64,000 nucleotides of DNA. It comes from Mycobacterium sp. DL (lineage in GTDB: Bacteria; Actinomycetota; Actinomycetes; Mycobacteriales; Mycobacteriaceae). Both the position numbers and the translations under genes were made by a program. The DNA is taken from the NCBI RefSeq assembly GCF_039729195.1, contig NZ_CP155796.1, forward strand, positions 4,712,001 through 4,776,000, given 5' to 3'. The notes below the pieces were generated by a model. That model was not told the DNA's origin. It saw only the letters and a program-made list of their open reading frames with translations, and made no database searches. Positions 59,900 through 64,000 of the stretch are shown one piece after another. The first letter of the stretch is position 1. Each line of letters begins with the position of its first letter.

Positions 59900-60529
59900 G
59901 TGCAGCCAGCGGTCCGAGTGCCCCCGAGTGCGCCGGCGCGGGTGGTGGTGCTCGCATCCGGCGCCGGTTCGCTGCTCGCGTCACTGCTGCGATCCGCCGT
60001 CGGCGACTATCCCGCGCGGGTGGTGGCGCTCGGAACCGATCGCACGTGCGCCGCTCTGGACATCGCCGCCGCCGCGTCGGTGCCGACGTTCACGGTGCCG
60101 CTCGGCGACCATCCGGACCGGGCCGCCTGGGACGCTGCCATGACCGAGGCGACGGCTGCGCACCAGCCTGACCTGGTGGTGTCAGCCGGATTCATGAAAA
60201 TCCTTGGGCCCAGCTTTCTTTCGAGATTTCCCGCGCGGGTGGTCAATACCCACCCTGCGCTGCTGCCCGCATTCCCCGGCGCGCACGCGGTCCGTGACGC
60301 GCTGGCCTACGGGGTCAGGGTCACCGGCTGCACGGTGCACCTGGTCGACGCGGGCACCGATACCGGGCCGATCCTCGCCCAGCAGGCTGTCCCTGTGCTC
60401 GACGGCGACGACGAGGCGACTCTGCACGAACGGATCAAGGTGATCGAGAGAGACCTGCTGGTGGATGTACTGGCGGCGTTGGCATTTGGCGGCGTGACGT
60501 GGACGGGACGAAAGGCGACCATAGGATGA
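59900..60529 (+). CDS. purN: Phosphoribosylglycinamide formyltransferase
   Basis: A 209-residue GAR transformylase using 10-formyl-THF, third step of purine synthesis. The catalytic Asn-His-Asp set is visible in [23 protein letters not shown] and [17 protein letters not shown], with [13 protein letters not shown] before it. The GTG start at 59900 is short-spaced to perM (21 bases). The stop overlaps the purH start (ATGA), so the two purine enzymes are coupled. Confidence 0.94.
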   Translation: MQPAVRVPPSAPARVVVLASGAGSLLASLLRSAVGDYPARVVALGTDRTCAALDIAAAASVPTFTVPLGDHPDRAAWDAAMTEATAAHQPDLVVSAGFMKILGPSFLSRFPARVVNTHPALLPAFPGAHAVRDALAYGVRVTGCTVHLVDAGTDTGPILAQQAVPVLDGDDEATLHERIKVIERDLLVDVLAALAFGGVTWTGRKATIG

Positions 60530-62103
60530 GCGAGAACGAGGGCCGGCGGCGGATCCGCCGTGCACTGATCAGCGTCTACGACAAGACGGGTCTCGTCGCG
60601 CTCGCGGAGGGTCTGCACGCGGCGGGCGTGGACATCGTGTCCACCGGTTCGACCGCAAAAACCATTGCCGATTCCGGGATTCCGGTGACCCCGGTCGAGG
60701 ATGTCACCGGTTTCCCCGAGGTGCTCGACGGCCGGGTCAAGACCCTGCATCCCCATGTGCACGCCGGACTGCTCGCCGATCAGCGCAAGTCCGAGCACGT
60801 CGCGGCGCTCGCCGAGCTCGGTGTGGCCGCATTCGAACTCGTGGTGGTGAACCTGTACCCGTTCACTGAGACCGTCAACTCAGGGGCGGGCGTCGACGAG
60901 TGTGTGGAACAGATCGACATCGGCGGTCCCTCGATGGTGCGCGCGGCCGCGAAGAATCATCCGAGCGTCGCGGTGGTTGTCGATCCGCTCGGTTACGACG
61001 GGGTCCTGGCCGCGGTGCGGGCCGGCGGATTCACCCTCGATGAGCGAAAGAAGCTGGCGTCGTTGGCATTCCGGCACACCGCGGACTATGACGTGGCGGT
61101 GGCGTCCTGGATGGAGTCGGTACTGGCTCCCGAAGGCGGGGAGGCGCCGGCGTCGCTACCCCCATGGCTGGGCGCGACGTACCGGCGCACCGCGGTGTTG
61201 CGCTACGGCGAGAATCCGCACCAGCAGGCCGCGCTCTACGGCGACGACGGTGCGTGGCCGGGACTGGCGCAGGCCGAGCAGCTTCACGGTAAAGAGATGT
61301 CCTACAACAACTACACCGACGCCGATGCGGCGTGGCGTGCGGCGTTCGACCACGAGGACATCTGCGTGGCGATCATCAAGCACGCCAACCCGTGTGGCAT
61401 CGCAGTGTCCTCGGTTTCGGTGGCCGATGCCCATCACAAGGCGCACGAATGTGACCCGCTGTCGGCATTCGGCGGGGTGATCGCGGCCAACACCGAGGTC
61501 ACCGTCGAGATGGCCGAAACCGTCGCGGGCATCTTCACCGAGGTGATCATCGCGCCCGCCTACGAGCCCGGCGCGGTGGAAGTGCTTGCCCGCAAGAAGA
61601 ACATCCGCGTGCTCGTCGCCTCAGAGCCGCAGTCGGGAGGCGCCGAGTTCCGGCAGATCAGCGGCGGCCTTCTGCTCCAGCAGCGGGATGCGGTGGACGC
61701 CGACGGCGATGATCCCGCCAACTGGACGTTGGCGACCGGCTCTCCGGCTGATCCGCAGACGCTTGCGGATCTGGTGTTCGCCTGGCGGACATGCCGGGCG
61801 GTCAAGTCCAACGCGATCGTCGTCGCCAGGGACGGCGCCACCGTCGGTGTCGGCATGGGTCAGGTCAACCGGGTGGACGCGGCCCGACTCGCGGTCGAGC
61901 GGGCCGGCGACCGAACCCGGGGGGCGGTGGCGTCCTCCGATGCATTCTTCCCGTTCCCCGATGGCCTCGAGACCCTGATGCGGGCCGGGGTGAAGGCCGT
62001 CGTACATCCCGGAGGTTCGGTACGCGACGACGAGGTGACCGCCGCCGCCGAGGCAGCAGGCGTCACGCTCTACCTCACCGGAGCGCGTCACTTCGCGCAC
62101 TGA
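60526..62103 (+). CDS. purH: Bifunctional AICAR transformylase/IMP cyclohydrolase
   Basis: A 525-residue enzyme of the last two steps of IMP synthesis. The N-terminal MGS-like cyclohydrolase domain (residues 1-200) contains [24 protein letters not shown] and [15 protein letters not shown]; the C-terminal AICAR transformylase domain contains [42 protein letters not shown] and [19 protein letters not shown]. Catalytic Lys and His are in KHANPCG. ATG 60526 overlaps purN. Confidence 0.96.
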   Translation: MSENEGRRRIRRALISVYDKTGLVALAEGLHAAGVDIVSTGSTAKTIADSGIPVTPVEDVTGFPEVLDGRVKTLHPHVHAGLLADQRKSEHVAALAELGVAAFELVVVNLYPFTETVNSGAGVDECVEQIDIGGPSMVRAAAKNHPSVAVVVDPLGYDGVLAAVRAGGFTLDERKKLASLAFRHTADYDVAVASWMESVLAPEGGEAPASLPPWLGATYRRTAVLRYGENPHQQAALYGDDGAWPGLAQAEQLHGKEMSYNNYTDADAAWRAAFDHEDICVAIIKHANPCGIAVSSVSVADAHHKAHECDPLSAFGGVIAANTEVTVEMAETVAGIFTEVIIAPAYEPGAVEVLARKKNIRVLVASEPQSGGAEFRQISGGLLLQQRDAVDADGDDPANWTLATGSPADPQTLADLVFAWRTCRAVKSNAIVVARDGATVGVGMGQVNRVDAARLAVERAGDRTRGAVASSDAFFPFPDGLETLMRAGVKAVVHPGGSVRDDEVTAAAEAAGVTLYLTGARHFAH

Positions 62104-62198
62104 CCAACCCTGCAGGCAGGGACGATCCGTCCGAATCCGCAGTATTGAGGGCCCATTTCGATAGACTCCCGGCAGTGTCAGAGACAGGGGAGCATGCT

Positions 62199-62480
62199 AT
62201 GGCGGCGATTTCTCCGCGTCGGTTGGTTGCGGTGGCCGGAGTTGCTGCCGCGTTCGCCGTCGCGCCGACGATCGTCGTCCTCGACGGTTCGAACCGGGCA
62301 ACAGGCACCCCGATGGCGCAATGCCCGCACGGCGAACAGTTGGATCCCATCACCAACGCCTGCGCGGCGTTGTTCACGCCGAGTCCTTCCCCCGGCGACC
62401 TCGGCCAACAGTGGTTCGAGCAGGACGTCACCGACACACCCGGCCTCGCGCCCGGCGCCGGCGGCACGACCGTTCCGTAG
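62199..62480 (+). CDS. Small exported protein, Pro/Thr-rich
   Basis: A 93-residue protein with a signal-type N-terminus (RRLVAVAGVAAAFAVAPTIVVL) and a short mature part with two Cys (QCPHGEQLDPITNACAALF), a pattern seen in several small mycobacterial secreted proteins. ATG 62199 has GGGGAG eight bases upstream. A GTG at 62175 in the same frame is the alternative: TAGACT (62162-62167) lies so that transcription would begin on it, giving a leaderless message. Function unknown. Confidence 0.65.
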   Translation: MAAISPRRLVAVAGVAAAFAVAPTIVVLDGSNRATGTPMAQCPHGEQLDPITNACAALFTPSPSPGDLGQQWFEQDVTDTPGLAPGAGGTTVP

Positions 62481-62499
62481 ACCCGTCAGCGAGGTGGCC

Positions 62500-63003
62500 T
62501 CAGGTGCGCGCTCCGGCTTGGGCGCAGGCCATCTTGGTATCGGTGGCGTCCATGTTGAGTTCGGTGGCCGCAGCGTTGAGAGTGTCGCCGTTCCCGTGGA
62601 GTCCCATGGCGAGCAGCAGCTTCGTCGCGCGCAGTGACCACGACCGCATCGGAGCCGCGATCTCCGGTGCCAGACCGGGCGTCCCCGATGCGCTCAGCGC
62701 CTCGGCGGCGGCTTTGCGCAGCGCGGTTCGACCGTCCACGTTGTTGCCCCTGACTGTCGGGTCCTGATAGTCCACGTACGCACCGGTACCGGCGATCGAG
62801 TAGGCGAACGCGTTGTAGTAGGCCGACGAGACACGCCATGCCCCGGCGAATCGTTCACACGCGACCGCCGACGCGGGGGCGGGCGGCTGACCGGGTTCCG
62901 CAGAGGCGATGGCAGCTCCGCTCAGCGAGAGACCGAGCACCACGAGCGCAGCGGCCCGCGCTTGCCGAACCACGTGTGACGACCCCGATCTCACGACTAT
63001 CAC
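62500..63003 (-). CDS. Exported hypothetical protein
   Basis: A 167-residue protein with a signal peptide (RAAALVVLGLSLSGAAIASAEPG, cut after ASA). The mature part is helical (AFAGAWRVSSAYYNAFAYSIAG-like stretch and ATKLLLAMGLHGNGDTLNAAATELN) with two Cys, one early and one in the C-terminal MACAQ, possibly a disulfide. GTG start at 63003; a later GTG is possible. I do not recognise the family beyond small mycobacterial secreted proteins. Convergent with the small exported protein upstream. Confidence 0.65.
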   Translation of the reverse strand: MIVVRSGSSHVVRQARAAALVVLGLSLSGAAIASAEPGQPPAPASAVACERFAGAWRVSSAYYNAFAYSIAGTGAYVDYQDPTVRGNNVDGRTALRKAAAEALSASGTPGLAPEIAAPMRSWSLRATKLLLAMGLHGNGDTLNAAATELNMDATDTKMACAQAGART

Positions 63004-63182
63004 CGTATTGCAAGCGCATTCGGGTCATGGCCCGGATTCCGCAACGCGCCCGCAAATACCGAGCAACGGACGATGCAAGAGTCGGCGGACGGTGCGGACG
63101 CTCCGTTTATAGTTGGTGTCACCGGGCGCCTGATGATTCTCACCGTGCGATTCCCGCGACTGCGCGACGAGGGGAGGCCGCG

Positions 63183-63881
63183 ATGACGGGACGGCGCGAC
63201 ACCATGATGTTGCTTCGATCGGTCACCCTGACTGCGGCCTGCCTGCTGATCGCGGCCGGGTTCGCGCCACTCGCTGCAGGGCAGCCGGTCCCGCCGCCTC
63301 CGGTGCCACCTGCCGAGCCGGTCGCCGATCCTCTATCGGCTCCGCCTTCCGGTGCCGTACTTTCCGGAGCCCCGGGGATCTTGGACACTCCCGACGGCTG
63401 GCACGTCGAGGTGCAGGGGGTCGGTGAATCCCAGGTACCTGTGGCGCCGCTGACAACCGCGGTCTCGTCGCGTGAGTACCTGGTCAGCGGCACCTTCATC
63501 GGGAACGTCACGGGGGAGGGCTCCACGGAGCTCACCGGGGGAACCCTGGAGGCCGGGTATCAGATCGGCTGCGGGATCCTGGCGGACGAAATCGGAATCG
63601 AGGCCGGGGGCGGCTTTGATGTGAACGTCCCCTTCGACGTCCTCGACGCCGACATCGAACTCGGCGGCGGGATAGATCTCCTCCCGGGGGAAGTGAATAT
63701 CGTCGAAGTCGCCGCGAAGAGATTCGAGGGCACCGAAACACGAGTCACCGTAACCGGTTTGCGCGTCAACTTCGATCGGTGTGCCGGTCAGTCGTTCATC
63801 CGCTCGTACGCGACGTTGGCCGTCTCGACCGAGGACACCGAAGACGTCGTCACCTATCTCGGCGTGACGAAGGTCGTCTGA
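63183..63881 (+). CDS. MspA-family porin-like protein
   Basis: A 232-residue exported protein. Signal peptide LRSVTLTAACLLIAAGFAPLAAG, then a Pro-rich linker, and a beta-rich domain with the MspA signature: SSREYLVSGTFIGNV, GGTLEAGYQIGCGI and the C-terminal RSYATLAVSTEDTEDVVTYLG. These correspond to MspA's REWFHSG, GTLELGYQIG and LIASTGDSVTTYG. Unlike classic MspA it carries a cysteine pair (YQIGCG and FDRCAG) and a long N-terminal linker. ATG 63183 follows GAGGGGAGG. Probably an outer-membrane (mycomembrane) pore or a related protein. Confidence 0.8.
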   Translation: MTGRRDTMMLLRSVTLTAACLLIAAGFAPLAAGQPVPPPPVPPAEPVADPLSAPPSGAVLSGAPGILDTPDGWHVEVQGVGESQVPVAPLTTAVSSREYLVSGTFIGNVTGEGSTELTGGTLEAGYQIGCGILADEIGIEAGGGFDVNVPFDVLDADIELGGGIDLLPGEVNIVEVAAKRFEGTETRVTVTGLRVNFDRCAGQSFIRSYATLAVSTEDTEDVVTYLGVTKVV

Positions 63882-63886
63882 TCGTC

Positions 63887-64000
63887 ATGGCGAAAGGGCT
63901 CCAGGCAACCATGGTTCTTCGACTCATCGCGCTGACGGTGGTGTGTGTGCTGCTCCCCGCCGGGACGGCACCACTCGCGTCGGCGCAACCACCCACCCCG
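63887..64000 (+). CDS. Second MspA-like exported protein (N-terminus only)
   Basis: The first 38 residues of a protein that runs off the window: a signal peptide (VLRLIALTVVCVLLPAGTAPLASA) followed by QPPTP. It begins 5 bases after the MspA-like gene and its signal peptide and Pro-rich start resemble those of its neighbour (LRSVTLTAACLL), so a tandem paralogue is likely. The mature domain is not visible. Confidence 0.55.
   Translation, partial: MAKGLQATMVLRLIALTVVCVLLPAGTAPLASAQPPTP

Noticed and set aside
1..64000. CRISPR array, rRNA, tRNA genes, transposases
   Set aside because: No repeat-spacer pattern, cloverleaf-like GGTTCGAATCC segment, rRNA-like stretch or transposase motif was seen.

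Overview
The window looks like a chromosomal stretch of a fast-growing, non-tuberculous mycobacterium (Mycolicibacterium type). The DNA is uniformly GC-rich, GTG starts and ATGA/GTGA overlaps are common, a recognisable MspA-family porin lies at the right end, and the right half has the gene order of the M. tuberculosis Rv0940c-Rv0957 region (F420 oxidoreductase, SDR, pgi, chorismate mutase, pcrA/uvrD1, M23 peptidase, sucCD, F420 oxidoreductase, perM, purN, purH). That synteny is my recollection of the family order, not a search result. I see no rRNA, tRNA, insertion sequence or CRISPR array.

Layout. (1) 1-2983: tightly packed minus-strand genes of a small prophage-like element (acidic protein, zinc-ribbon proteins, RepA-like ATPase, excisionase-like HTH), ending against a truncated 13E12/HNH gene (3269-4114) that has a LexA box in front of it. 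This recalls the phiRv1/REP13E12 arrangement, but no integrase is present at this end. The ATPase gene ends in a cluster of 9-bp iterons. (2) 4186-8410: ordinary enzymes, RNase HI, an MmyB-type regulator and a divergent aldo/keto reductase. (3) 8421-24798: a complete benzoate/beta-ketoadipate catabolic region. BenAB with an unusual BenC-FCD-BenD fusion makes catechol, BenK imports benzoate, CatA/B/C make the enol-lactone, and PcaD, PcaIJ and PcaF finish to succinyl-CoA and acetyl-CoA. Two LysR regulators and one LAL (LuxR) regulator are embedded in it. (4) 24809-27961: MFS transporter plus a KDPG-aldolase-like protein lacking its catalytic lysine, divergent from a ROK regulator. (5) 28004-31236: idi and a partial carotenoid cluster (Rieske protein, methyltransferase, crtB). 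(6) 31493-51232: core genes including two F420/lipid-type oxidoreductase neighbourhoods, a Fpg/Nei glycosylase, pgi, gabD, an acyltransferase, chorismate mutase, pcrA and sucCD. (7) 51322-55252: an insertion into the otherwise conserved sucD-F420 oxidoreductase junction, carrying two translationally coupled P-loop ATPases of unknown role and a cysteine-less thiolase homologue. (8) 55254-62103: core genes to purNH. (9) 62199-64000: small secreted proteins and tandem MspA-like porins.

Regulation visible in the sequence: one LexA box, three KstR-type operators (in front of two F420 oxidoreductases and the thiolase homologue), one CRP-type site before sucC, a likely leaderless autoregulated XRE gene, and several strong hairpins between convergent genes. 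The strongest candidates for something undescribed are the BenC-FCD-BenD fusion, the coupled ATPase pair with its own TACGTC palindrome, and the iteron cluster in the prophage-like element.
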